Shown here: piece by piece, positions 11,640 through 22,959 of the stretch
Layout: every line of letters begins with the position of its first letter
Numbering within the stretch: position 1 is the first letter of the stretch
Assembly: GCA_016758965.1 (NCBI GenBank)
Contig: JAEPRB010000018.1
Span: forward strand, 62,001-126,000
Length of the DNA stretch: 64,000 nucleotides
Reading direction: 5' to 3'
From: Circinella minor
Lineage: Eukaryota; Mucoromycota; Mucoromycetes; Mucorales; Lichtheimiaceae
Made by a program: the position numbers and the translations under genes
The notes under the pieces: generated by a model
Database searches by the model: none
Seen by the model: only the letters and a program-made list of their open reading frames with translations
What the model was told of the DNA's origin: nothing

Positions 11640-12381
11640 AGTAGGTGAACAATGTAAGAAAAAAAAAGAGATTACCGTTCATAATACTCAAAGTAACCAA
11701 AGTTTCAAATTATACATCATTAAAAATAGTTTGTAGGTTTATTACCATCACTAATATATGTATCAATTCGTACACATTGGAAGAAAAGGAGCATTACGTA
11801 GCAAGCTTTATATCGAGAATATTTTATATGAAAGCACGCACATCATTTATCCGATCTATGAATTGGGTACTACTACTTTTCCTCACCTTTTGAAATGTTT
11901 TCAATTACACACGTTTTCGTTTTTAACTTTTATATATGCTCCTTGGTCTATTTGCCATCCTATTTCTTTCTCTTCCTGTTACAATGGTCTCAACTTTGAT
12001 TCACTCTTCAACAATCTCATCTATTACGTCATTTGTCCAAAATGTTATGCACTTTTCAACTGCCAATCACCCATTCCTTCATATTGCACCACTGAACAAG
12101 TTCCATATCATCCACTTTAAGTCAAACGTAACTGTTACAATACTGACTTTGCTGCTTCCATCTCTTGAGAATGTATTTACAATTCGTTGAAAGCAAGTCT
12201 TGAGCGCATTGTCAACCGCCCTGGTTACATTCACCTCACCGAGAAATGGAGGAGTCGGGATGTTCCATCCAATATGTTATTCGACATATATGACGGTAAT
12301 GTTTGGGACGATTTCAACAAACTGAATAATGTCCCACCTAATGAACATCTTACCTTGAGTATCTCGATTGGTTTGTGTTGA
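11640..12381 (+). pseudogene. Decayed CACTA/Tnp2-type transposase fragment
   Basis: One reading frame (in phase from 11758 to 12381) is interrupted by stops at about 12118 and 12166 yet keeps a recognisable order. It has YVICPKCYALFNC, a zinc-knuckle-like pair, then cysteines in PSYCTTEQ, then YNSLKASLERIVNRPGYI, then LTEKWRSRDVPS, then LFDIYDGNVWDDFN and a final LTLSISIGL. This is the N-terminal conserved region of fungal and plant CACTA (EnSpm, Tnp2-family) transposases, where the Cys pair, the 'EKWR' helix and 'DVYDG.VWKDF' precede an 'L.LNVDWFQPF' motif. The catalytic part is missing, so this is a dead fragment. Family assignment is from remembered motif order. Confidence 0.6.
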
Positions 12382-13945
12382 ATTGCTTTCTTCTCTTCTT
12401 TTATATATGCTTTCCATCCTTTTTATTCTTTGTAACTTTTTTCTCTTTTACATTCTTTTATTTTTCTTATTCCTACACATAGTTATTAACAAATAGTTTG
12501 TCATAATCACATGACGGTTCTTTGTCTTTACTTTATATTATGTCATTTCTGTTAATAAATTAAAGAACCCATTGTTTTTTTTTTCTCTCCTCTAAAAAGC
12601 GACGAGTATCATTTATATGAACAGTTACTAACTATTCTATAAATTCTAAAATTATATTAGTATCATTCGCTTCCTGCCGACCATTATGGGTAAAATGAAA
12701 AAGTTCCCGCTCAAAAATTGTTTGTAAAGAAGAATAGTTATCAGTGATAAAGGTTGTACAAATTGCTAAGCTTAAAAAATAATACTTTACTTAAACTAGT
12801 TTAGTTTAAGAAAAAGATAAAAAAAAAAGGGTAGGGGGTGAGGGGGAGGGGAGAAGACGCAATGATGATAAAGAAATGATGAGACAAATGTTGTCCTTTA
12901 TCTCATAATATACTTTTTGAAAAAAAAAATTAATTATAATAATAATGACAGCTGGTAAACTCTTTTTTAATATACTATATTAAGATAATTTTCAAGGTGC
13001 CACAAAAAAAAAAGCTTATAATTTTATAGAATATTATTTATTGTTGCATTATTAAAAAAAAAAAAATGATGTAAATAATCAAGATTCTAATCAAAGAAAA
13101 GTGTGCCAAGAAATACAAACGAAGTATTTTCTTTGTTTATTATCGATTTATATTTGTTATTTTACGTTATATTTGTCTTTTTTTTTTTTTTTTTTGACGT
13201 CGATCTTTTTTTTACATATTTGATCATTACTCAAAAAGGTAAATATTTCTTTCAGTTTTTTTTAGAATGAAACAAAAAAAGAACATTTTTATTTATATTC
13301 ATTGAAACATAACTCATCTGATTCATAATTATTATGGTATTCATGTTTTTGATGATGATGATGATATTGTTGTTGTTGTTGTTAATATATTTTTCCTCCG
13401 ATAAAAAAAAAAAAAGAGATGAACGCCAAGGAAAGGAATTGAATTTTTCCTTATGTAGATATTAAAAGTAGAGTGCGCGTGGTTTGATCATGCGGCGATT
13501 GAAGATCTCTCTCCCGCTCTCTTTTTCTCTCTCTCACACATATAACATTACACATTAACAAACCTTATATCAAAGCTTTATCAACATATTAATGTAAGAT
13601 AAGAAATAATAATAATTTCTTTTTTCTTTGTGATTCAAAGCTAAGGAGTAAAAAAAAAAAAAAGAGTGCAAGGGTTAATCACTATTATTCCACAATATAT
13701 AACAAATTTTGTTTATCCCCCTTGTTACCATGACAATCAGGGCTCCGAGAAAAAAAAAATCCAATTAACACCCGACAAGATTATGTACATTTGTTACTGT
13801 TAATTATTATTGTTGTTCTTTCTTTCCTGTTTTTTTATTTTTTTTTTTTATTTATTCACTACTTAACTGATCATCTCATCTCCCCCCCTTCCCTTCTCTT
13901 TATCAAAATCAAAAACCAAAAAGTGTTCTCACTTATCATTCATTA
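12382..13945. other. Intergenic, promoter side of GT15 gene
   Basis: About 1.5 kb without a supported gene. It shows a purine tract at about 12820-12855, poly(T) at about 13179-13195 and a C-rich pyrimidine tract at about 13878-13897 just before the GT15 start. It may include eroded remains of the transposase fragment to the left. Confidence 0.45.
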
Positions 13946-15795
13946 ATGCGACGTACTACGTCCTCTTACTTTTTTATCCTCACGGCAGTATGCATATTTT
14001 ACTTTGGTTCTCTTTATTTGGTGTCAAGAACAACAATAACAACGGATGAATCTGGTTGTCTTAATTTTATTCATGATGACAATAAAGCTATGGCACAAGA
14101 AGAATCTGAAAGGATCATCAATCCAGAAGAAAAAGTATTTATTGATGATAAGTCAACAAATGATAAAAATCCAGTTTTCGTCCAATCTTCCACATTGAAT
14201 CAAGATAACGATGATGATGAAACAACCCTAGTTGTAACATACCCAACAGATGAAAATATAAATTCTACTACTCTAACTACGCCTATCATTACCCAAACAC
14301 AAGAAGGAGATCGTGCCAATGCGGCTATTGTCATTTTATGTCGAAATAGTGAGCTACCTGCTATGCGAAGAACAATTCGAGAATTTGAAGAGTAAGCTTT
14401 TGTTGTCGTTGTTTTATAAATAATCTTTAGTTATTCATTATTACGTATCCTTCTTTTTTTTTAGCCGATTTAATCGAAAATATCATTATCCTTACGTGTT
14501 TCTTAATGACGAACCATTCACCAATACATTTATAAAGTCTATTCGACAATTAACGAATGCTCCTACTGAGTTCGGTCTGGTCCCCGACACAATGTGGTCT
14601 GTGCCTGATTGGGTGGATGAAAAACAAGTTGAAGAAGCTTTAGCAGATTATGCATCTCGCAATATTCTTTATGGAGGATCATTATCGTATCGTCATATGT
14701 GTCGCTTTAATTCAGGATTTTTTTATAATCATCCATTAGTTGCCAAATATGATTATTACTGGTATGTTCCTATATATATTTACTTATTGCAAATATAAAT
14801 TTAGTTAGGACTTGGATCAATAATATTTCAATCATTTCAACTGACCCTATCCTTCAAATAAAATATAGGCGTGTTGAACCTGGTGTTCACTTTTTCTGTG
14901 ATTTGGATTATGATCCATTTGTATATATGCAAAAGAACAACAAATTATATAGTTTTACTATTACTCTTGTAGAAATTCCGCAAACTATTCCAACTCTTTG
15001 GGATCATACCATGCGATTTGCTCATCAAAATAATATTAAAACAAACTTTTTAAGAATGTTTGGTGATGAAGAAAATGGATATAATTATTGTCATTTCTGG
15101 TCTAATTTTGAAATTGCTTCTCTTGACCTGTGGCGAGATGAAAAATATCAGGTATATATATATATTGCTCAGCTATATTCATTTTTAGATAAAGACATGT
15201 GTATGTATATATATATATATATATAAATCGTCTAATATTATTAATATTATTATTATCATTATTATATATTAGGCATATTTTGATTATTTGGATTCCACTG
15301 GTAACTTTTTTTATGAACGATGGGGTGATGCTATTGTACATTCATTAGCAGCTGGTATGTTCTTGAATAAATCCCAAGTTCATTTTTTTAAAGATATTGG
15401 ATATCAACATGATAACTTTGCTCATTGTGTGGATGATGGTGTTTTTGGTAAATGCATGTGTCCAGGTAAAATAAATATATTAAAAGAGGGTGTGGGGAAA
15501 AAAAATCCCCCATTCATGTACTTTCCAATATATCTAAACTGTGATATGATTATATTTAAAAATCATTGTAGAAAATGTTGCCAACTTTGATTACAATGGA
15601 TGGGGTACTTGTATGCCAAAATGGGATGCATTTCCTGAAGAAGGTATTCGATGGGATTTTAAATCCAATGGTGACCAAATTATTGGTGAAGAAGCCAAAA
15701 TTATCTCTAAACCGGAATATGTATCAAAATCATCAAAAAAATCATCATTTTCAAACAAAAAAGCATCTACTCCCTCCTCATCTTCTTCTTCATAA
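13946..15795 (+). CDS. GT15 alpha-1,2-mannosyltransferase (Ktr/Mnt1 family)
   Basis: Golgi type II enzyme that adds alpha-1,2-mannose from GDP-mannose to O- and N-glycans of secreted and wall proteins. Five exons: 13946-14391, 14465-14761, 14869-15151, 15273-15465 and 15572-15795, in frame, 480 aa. A short cytoplasmic tail MRRTTSS and a hydrophobic anchor (about 8-27) precede an acidic, Thr-rich stem to about residue 125. The catalytic domain begins [15 protein letters not shown] and carries GT15 hallmarks: [55 protein letters not shown] (nucleophile-region glutamate) and [15 protein letters not shown] Ser/Lys-rich tail ends the protein. The next gene on the same strand is a nucleotide-sugar transporter, so the neighbourhood serves Golgi glycosylation. 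Confidence 0.94.
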
Positions 15796-16150
15796 CTAAT
15801 TTAGCATAATACGTATGAATAATCTTTTTTTTTCCTTTTTGTGTATTATAAAATTTAAAATAAATAAAAAAAAAAAACTTGTCATGTTATAATAGTATTA
15901 ATATTAACTTGTGGTTGATAATTAATAATTCACTCATGTTGATTTAGCAAATTCTATATTACTGCGATATGTTGTTGGTAAATCACCTGGGAAATGAGAG
16001 GAGATCAAGCTATCTGTTATATTAAACAACCGGTACCTTTTTTTTAAAAAACGCGGTTTTATTGTACTGTACCGTTTCTCTTTCACACGCATACTTTTTT
16101 TTTTCTCGTTTCTACTGTGGCAACTTGTATTACATAGTTCAACAGTCATA
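15796..16150. other. Spacer between GT15 and transporter genes
   Basis: The 355-bp same-strand spacer. It contains A-rich 3' sequence (about 15860-15880) followed by the presumed promoter of the transporter. No specific element is recognised. Confidence 0.4.
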
Positions 16151-17974
16151 ATGTCAAATAACCCGAGTTTCATGGGTTCATTAGCTCGTATTGTGGCTCC
16201 TGAATTTCCACTTATTCTTTCTCTTATCTTTGGTGGTTGTTGTAGTAATGTGTTTGCTCTTGAAGTCATTGTAAAGTAAGTCTCACTATAGGTGATTAGT
16301 CTTGCTATATATATATATATATTATGCAATATTATAGATCAATAGTTCAAACTAAACCATTTTATTTTATTTACTTCATTAAGAGATGTACCAAAGAGTG
16401 GTAAGTTCTTGGTGTTTTAAAGAGAATAGTATATAAGAGTGTTATGCGGGATTAAATAAAGGGGGGGTTATTGTTGGTAATATTATATATGATCTAACAC
16501 GATAATTGTTTTATTGTCAGGTCAATTGGTGACATTTGCTCAGTTTTTATTTGTAGCCTTGGAAGGATTAAGGAACCAAGTTGAATGGGGTTCCTATGGA
16601 CCACGACTTAAACCAACCAAAGTACCCCTCAGTCGATGGGTTGTTCTTGTTACTTTATTTTTTATTGTATCCGTATTAAATAATTTAGCTCTTGGTTATC
16701 GGATATCTATGCCTCTTCATATTATTTTCCGTAGTGGGGGTTTATTTGCCAACATGGTTTTAGGTACTATCATCTTGGGCAAAAGGTAAAATATACTATC
16801 TTATCTTATCTTTTAAAATGACTAGATAAAAGTTATAGGGATGGAAACTCACATTGGATCGGTACTTTTTTTTTTAGATATCCAACAGGTCAAGTAGTTG
16901 GTGTAGGATTAGTTACAATGGGTGTTGTATGGGCAACACTTGATAATGCTAATATGCCAGTCAAAGGGGTAAACATCTTGATGTTTTTATATTTCATCCA
17001 TGATCGTTTCAGCTGACACGTGTGTGAAATTTCTTCTTTTCTGTAAACAAATATTAGGCAGAGGATCAAGCAGATACAGGGGAATTTTTAATTGGTATTA
17101 CTATTTTAGTTATTGCTATGATTCTATCAGCTTGTATGGGATTGTTACAAGAAGTTACCTATAAGAAATATGGCAAACAATGGCGAGAAGGTCTTTTTTA
17201 TACAGTAAGTTAAAAGTTGTTTAATATATTTATTGGTAAAGGGATGAAATGGATGGGGGGGGGTTTGGGGGGAGAGGGAGGATTGAAGAGACGACCCAAT
17301 TATTGGGACAAAGGACTTATCTATTAAATCATATATACATTAGCATTTTCTTGCATTACCGTTCTTTGCTTTGTTTTATACAGATTTAATGGAAAGTGCA
17401 GCTGTTTATAGTGCTTCACCAGCAGCTCCACTTCCTGTTGTGTTTGAACAGGTACCAGTACTGGGTCATATTCTTTCAACATTATTACCCGGTCCAATTC
17501 GATCCTTATTAGATACCATTATTGTACCCAAATTATGGGCCTTCTTGATTCTTAACATGTTGACTCAGTAAGTATTATATATATATTCTTTTTTTTTTCA
17601 TACAATCATAACCCCCCCCTCCCCCCCTTTTTTTTTTCTATCTCTTTCATTAATTTGTAAAATATGAATAATACTATATTTTTTTTAGATATGTGTGTAT
17701 TGCTGGTGTAAACCGAATGACTGCTGTTGCTTCATCTCTAACTTTAAATTTGATTCTAAACTTGCGCAAATTTACATCTTTATTGATATCAATTTTATAT
17801 TTTAATAATGATTTCGGTGTGGGTGCACAAATGGGAACAGGTTTGGTTATTCTGGGAACAATTGTATATACGCATGCAGGTATTTTATCTTCAAATAAGA
17901 AGAAGGAACCTACTACGTCTACAAAAAACACAGTACAACCTGTTACTACTAATGAAGATAAAAGATTATCATAA
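16151..17974 (+). CDS. UDP-sugar transporter, SLC35B4/YEA4 family
   Basis: Multi-span Golgi/ER antiporter; the closest characterised relatives carry UDP-N-acetylglucosamine (and UDP-xylose in animals), which would fit chitin and glycan synthesis. Seven exons: 16151-16275, 16384-16400, 16521-16785, 16878-16968, 17058-17204, 17344-17567 and 17689-17974, all in frame, 384 aa. The second exon is only 17 nt and supplies most of KDVPKSG. Family marks are GGCCSNVFALE in the first helix, TFAQFLFVALEGL, a hydrophobic segment with NNLALGYRISMPLHIIFRSG, WATLDNAN, and the C-terminal TLNLILNLRKFTSLLISILY followed by a glycine-rich last helix. About ten hydrophobic segments are visible, and a basic hydrophilic tail ends the protein. 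The exact substrate is inferred. Confidence 0.88.
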
Positions 17975-18033
17975 TATTAGACTATGTATCTCTCTTTTTT
18001 TTTTTCCTTTCCTTTTGCCATTTTACTATATCT

Positions 18034-18074
<41 letters not shown>

Positions 18075-18386
18075 CATACGCGATCAATATATTCATTCAG
18101 ACATCCTTTCGCTTCCCATTATCATGATATTATCTAAACTGTACATAATATCTCTCTTTTTATTAGTTATTGCATAGATACAAAATTACATATAACAATT
18201 TTGTGTGTTCTCTTTTTTTTTTTTTTTAATTATTTTCATAATCATTTTTTTTTATAATACACATTTTTAATATATTTTATTTGAGAGAGAGAAGGAGAAC
18301 TTCTTTTTTTCAAAACCATGCATTAAATAAATTATAATAATAAAAAAAGGCAAAAGTCCTCTAAGTTGGTATAATAAAATATTCCT
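17975..18386. other. Convergent 3' spacer with CA microsatellite
   Basis: The 412-bp spacer between convergent genes. A (CA)n run spans about 18038-18074, with T-rich tracts near 18212. No gene is seen. Confidence 0.5.
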
Positions 18387-20106
18387 CTATGTTTCTTGTA
18401 CACGGTCAAGTTGAATAGATGCAAATTTATCTTTAGCTGTGATTGATTTATATGCCCAAGCAACACAATAATGACCAGCAAGTAAATGCCATTCTTCTAA
18501 TTCATCAAGTATTTCTAATCTTGCCATCCTACATACGTTACAAAACAAAACAAGAAATATTAATAAGAACACCCTATACTCATGTTTTTTTTTTTTTGAT
18601 GAAATAATAAAAAGCGTGTGTTGTAATAATAACCTTGAGATATCACTGCGATCAAGATATTGGTCATGAATAGTATTAGTATCGACGGCTTTTGCACCAT
18701 CCCAACCGAGTCGAATAAATCGAGTTTCTTGATCTTCTAATTCAGGATAAGCATGAATACCTTTTAATTCAATACGTCGACTCTATGATGTTTAGAAAAA
18801 AAATATATACACACAAACATATAGGTAAAATTAAATTTAAACATCGTACATTTATATAGATATATATATAATTACAAACCTGTAAATTTCGAATCATGAC
18901 TTTTCCAAATGAATCTGTTGGTCGAATCTGTTCATAGAGAACAAACATACAATCTGTCAATTCTTGTGTCATCCAATTAAGAATCATATTGGAATGTTCA
19001 GGTTCAAGATAGATCAACACACATTCAGATATAACTAATGTTGGTGCTCTACATAAATAAATAAAATGAAGAAATTATTAGATGGGATCTGTCTCTTTTT
19101 TCTTTCTTTCTTTCTTGAATTGTCCTATCTATATTGATTGTATTTGATCTACAGGATATACTATTTACGTGCTATCAAATCCATAATGTACAAGCCGTTG
19201 AACAATTTCGGACCATTCACGAAGATCACCACCTAGTAAAAAGTAGTCATCACTTGCTAATTCAATACCTCCTTTTTCTATAAGAATAGAACAAATTAGA
19301 TTTATTTTTCGGGTGTTTCTTCTGTCAATTTTTTTTTTTTTTTGCATAAAGAAAAATACTTTACCAATGCGCACATTCTGAATCAATTCATATAACTGGG
19401 CCCTCCGTTTTATTGTCATGGCCTTTTTTACTACTACTTCAGGAAAATCCACTTCAAAATATTTTGATAATTGTGAACAATCACCCCATTGTCCTGACTT
19501 TTTAAGATGAAAAGCATCACCTGTTTTTTTTAAAATCGACTTTGATCTTTTATATTCAAATATTCCTTTTTTTTTTTTTCTTACCTTCATTAAAAAATAA
19601 CGTGTATCAAATCCTGCACCTAATGATATGATTTGTTTCTTTTTTGGTGTATCAAGATTTAAAAATTGTCGTACAAGATTATCCAATGCATAATTACGTA
19701 TATAAGAACCTAAGTTATAAGGGAGGGGGGGGAGTTGAGTTATTTGAATATTATAGGGTCAAGTCGGGAAGTTCTTTTTAACTCCAAAGACAATATATAA
19801 TTGAATGAATACCTCGATTAATGATGGGGGATCGTCGAATAGGTCGTTTCACGAAAAACTGTACAAAGGGATCTTTAAAATAACCGAGATTAACTGCCGA
19901 TCTAGATTCAATAGAGTTAAAATATTGGAATGTTTCATTCTTGGAAAACGTTTAAAACAAACGCGGCATGCGCGTTACAAATAATAAAATAAAGTATAAA
20001 ATGGATAATGTTGAAAGAATATTTACAAACGACTAACAGTTGCATCGTCATTGGTACCACGGATGACTTCGTCTTGAGATGTATTATCGTGTAATGAAAG
20101 GTCCAT
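18387..20106 (-). CDS. PPM1: Leucine carboxyl methyltransferase 1 (PP2A methyltransferase)
   Basis: Uses S-adenosylmethionine to methylate the C-terminal leucine of the PP2A catalytic subunit, steering holoenzyme assembly. Exons on the minus strand: 20027-20106, 19813-19901, 19585-19709, a fourth ending at 19365, 19169-19277, 18880-19048, 18634-18782 and 18387-18528. The SAM-binding motif is IISLGAGFDTRYF. Further family marks are SKYFEVDFPEVV, LLGGDLREW, LVISECVLIYLEPEHSNMI, then FVLYEQIRPTDSFGKVMI, and a C-terminal HYCVAWAYK. The start of exon 4 is uncertain: the obvious AG at the end of the A-run puts the next exon out of frame. A 45-bp intron (exon 4 from 19539, 345 aa) or retention of the sequence (360 aa) would both keep frame; a base miscounted in the A-run is the third option. 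Family proteins are about 330 aa. Confidence 0.92.
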
Positions 20107-21089
20107 GTTGTCCGTCTTTTTGCTAAGAATGAGAGTTGTAAAGAGGGAAAAAAAAGGGATTATCCCTCGCTGTTTGAAACCAGCGCTTAATTATGTCTGC
20201 ATATAAAAGATTTTGGGATTGGAACGAACATCTGTTTTATCTGAATACCTCCAAAAAATATATCTTTTTTACAAGTATATCAAGTGAACATTAGCATGAA
20301 TTACATGTTTGCTTCCACATAATTTAACAGAATGAAGTTTCTGTCTACATATTAGAAGGTAGGCTGACTTGACAAAAAAAAAATTATTCATTTGATCCAT
20401 AAATTTTTATCCTGTCCAGAAATATCATCTCCATGAAATACTGTATCTCAAATACGTATACATTGAGTTAAACTATTTACCTAAATGAGTTCGTCTACAA
20501 AACAACTATATATTGATAGAATGACTTCATTTTTATTTTCATCCACTCTTTTTATAAGGAAAGCTGGATCGATATACTAACAATTATGTACTTCCATCTT
20601 CCAAGATTTCGATATCACGACTAAATGGGATTCTGTAATCATGTAGAAACATCATATAAATTGATTATAGATCATATTCCAGTTATTGATATAGCATTCG
20701 TTTTACTCTGTTGATACTATCAATTATTATATACATAATACTTTTCATCTAGCTCTAACCCAGAAAATAGATCGAGCTTATTCATAGCCCCATGCTATCA
20801 ACATCTATCTTAATAAGCTTTTCAAAATGAAACATTCTTCCACCCCCCAGCAAATCCCAATTGCATAGCAACCCACTTGTAACATCATTCCCATTCATTT
20901 AAGATTACCATAGAAACCAAACCCTTCAATTACAAAAATAAAATAAAAAATATAGAACGCGTCAAAAAACCATTATTTGAGTTTTTTTTTTTGTTAAAAA
21001 AAAAAATTACAGTCAACAAAAAAAAGAAAACCGATTTTCATTGAATTTTATTTTTTTTTCTTCCAACTAAAAAATAGAAAAGATATAAT
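20107..21089. other. Intergenic, nothing recognisable
   Basis: Just under 1 kb between the PPM1 start and the 3' end of the eL22 gene. It is AT-rich with mixed composition and no coding frame. It holds the PPM1 promoter and the eL22 3' UTR. Confidence 0.45.
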
Positions 21090-21583
21090 TTATTCTTCGT
21101 CTTCATCAGCCTCATCGTTGGCAATGTTGAAGTAACGGAGCTCGAAGGTTTGCTTGTCAGTAGCAATGACGCGCAACCAATCACGGATTTGGTTCTTCTT
21201 CAAGAACTTCTTGGTCAAGTACTTCAAGTAACGCTTGGAGAAAGCAATGTTGGCGACAACAGTGATCTTGTTATCAGCGGTACGGGAGATAACAACGGAT
21301 TCACCCAAGTTGTTGGTACGGCCTTCAACCTTAACACGGTCATGAAGGAACTTTTCCTATTTTACATGAATAAAAATATATTTATATTTTTTAAATTAGA
21401 ATTTTTTTTTTTTTACATTTTCAAAAAAAAAAAAAAGTTTCTCATTTTAAAAAATGAAAATAAAATGAATTGGAGTTCGATAATTACGAAGGCAGCAGCA
21501 TCGAAGATCTTGTCGTTGGCAGGAGCCGAACAGTCGATGACGAACTTGGACTTCTTGACGGTGGTGGTCTTGACGGGAGCCAT
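21090..21583 (-). CDS. RPL22: 60S ribosomal protein eL22
   Basis: Structural protein of the large ribosomal subunit. Two exons, 21488-21583 and 21090-21355, with the intron after codon 32; 120 aa, matching the family. It starts [20 protein letters not shown], continues [18 protein letters not shown] after splicing, has [17 protein letters not shown] and [20 protein letters not shown], and ends in an acidic DEADEDEE tail. Codon use differs sharply from neighbours: many C- or G-ending codons (GTC, AAG, ACC, TTC), as expected of a very highly expressed gene. A promoter should lie in the AT-rich DNA above 21584; I see no certain element. Confidence 0.97.
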
Positions 21584-22662
21584 TTCTAATATCCGTGAAA
21601 AGAGAGAGAGGGAGAAAAACTATATTCTGCGATTTGCCCTTGATTTTTTTTTCGAATGATTGTGGCTTAGATTAGAAAAAATTATAAGCCCTTCTTCCCT
21701 CATATTAAAGTAAAAATTTCGAGCCCTCACCCTTTCGCATTCAAGAAACCGAATATGGTAAGTTTTATTTTTCAAGCATTAAAAGAAAAAATTGGTACCT
21801 GAAAAAAAAAAAAAAAGACATGCATTACAGTTATATTTTTTTGATTTACAGATTATATATAATATGCATGTGGATAATCGTGTTATAAAAATAATATAAT
21901 CCATCCTTTTTTTTCCCAAATTATCCTCAAATATAAACTTTTTTTAAATTACACTGTTGTTTTCTTCTTTTTTTTTTTTTTTACTAAATATATTAATATT
22001 ATTATATTATTAGATATTGTTCCTGAAGATCATCAGACCCTATGTCATTACTTTTTTTTTTTCTTACGGAACCATCTTTTAAACATGACTTGCACCCAGC
22101 TCCCTTTTTTTATTTCTTTTTTCTATATATATTTCTTGGGGGGGGAGCGTTACGTAGAAATGATATTTCATATATTAAAATTATAAGCAGTTATTCATGC
22201 CTGTGAAGAAATTGGAATTTATTTATTATTATTTTTTGAAAGAAAGGAAATCGGACGATAATGAAGCAAAGTTTTATGAAAAAAAAAAGTAAGGAGAAAA
22301 GGATGTAGAAAGAGAATTAAAAAACCTTCTTAATGATTCTAACCCGAGTTTCTTTGGGCCCCTACAGTTATAATAGTTTCTTTAGTTTTATTCGCTGAGT
22401 ACGTACACCTAATAATAAGTTCCGGTTATTTTACAACATTTAAACGATGATAATATATAGATCTTATTGTATGCATAACCCCAATAAAAGACACTGAACT
22501 ATTGCATGAGGGTCGATGACTGGTCAAGAAATTGCAGCAAAAGCTTTTTTTTTATGTTGGTCTTTTTGCCGCACACAGATCTATTCCTGCCCTCCCCCCC
22601 CCCATACTCCTTTCTTATCATTCATCTCTTTTCTTTTTTTTTTCGGCTGCTCTCATAATCTT

Positions 22663-22737
<75 letters not shown>

Positions 22738-22959
22738 TTTTTTTCTAAACCTTTTTTAATCATATCTTTTTTGTTTTCCAACGTAAAAAAAAAAAAAAAA
22801 AGAAAATCGGCTTTCGGTTTATTTGTTATATATTTTGGGTAGCACATAAACACTTTTTAACATTTTATAAAACGTCACCCAAAACAAAAATCTCAAACAA
22901 TCACCGCCTGAATGTTACAAATATAAAAAGAATATAAAAAGTAGACCAAGAAAAAAAAA
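21584..22959. other. Intergenic between divergent eL22 and PPN1 genes
   Basis: About 1.4 kb shared upstream region of two divergently transcribed genes. It contains a G-only run at about 22139-22146, a (CT)n stretch at about 22664-22698 that runs into (CA)n at about 22702-22735, and poly(A) near 22785. No additional gene is supported; the long frames here are products of the microsatellites. Confidence 0.5.

Noticed and set aside
22516..22853. Frames with repeated Ser-Leu, Thr-His or Val-Cys pairs
   Set aside because: They are translations of the CT and CA microsatellites on both strands.
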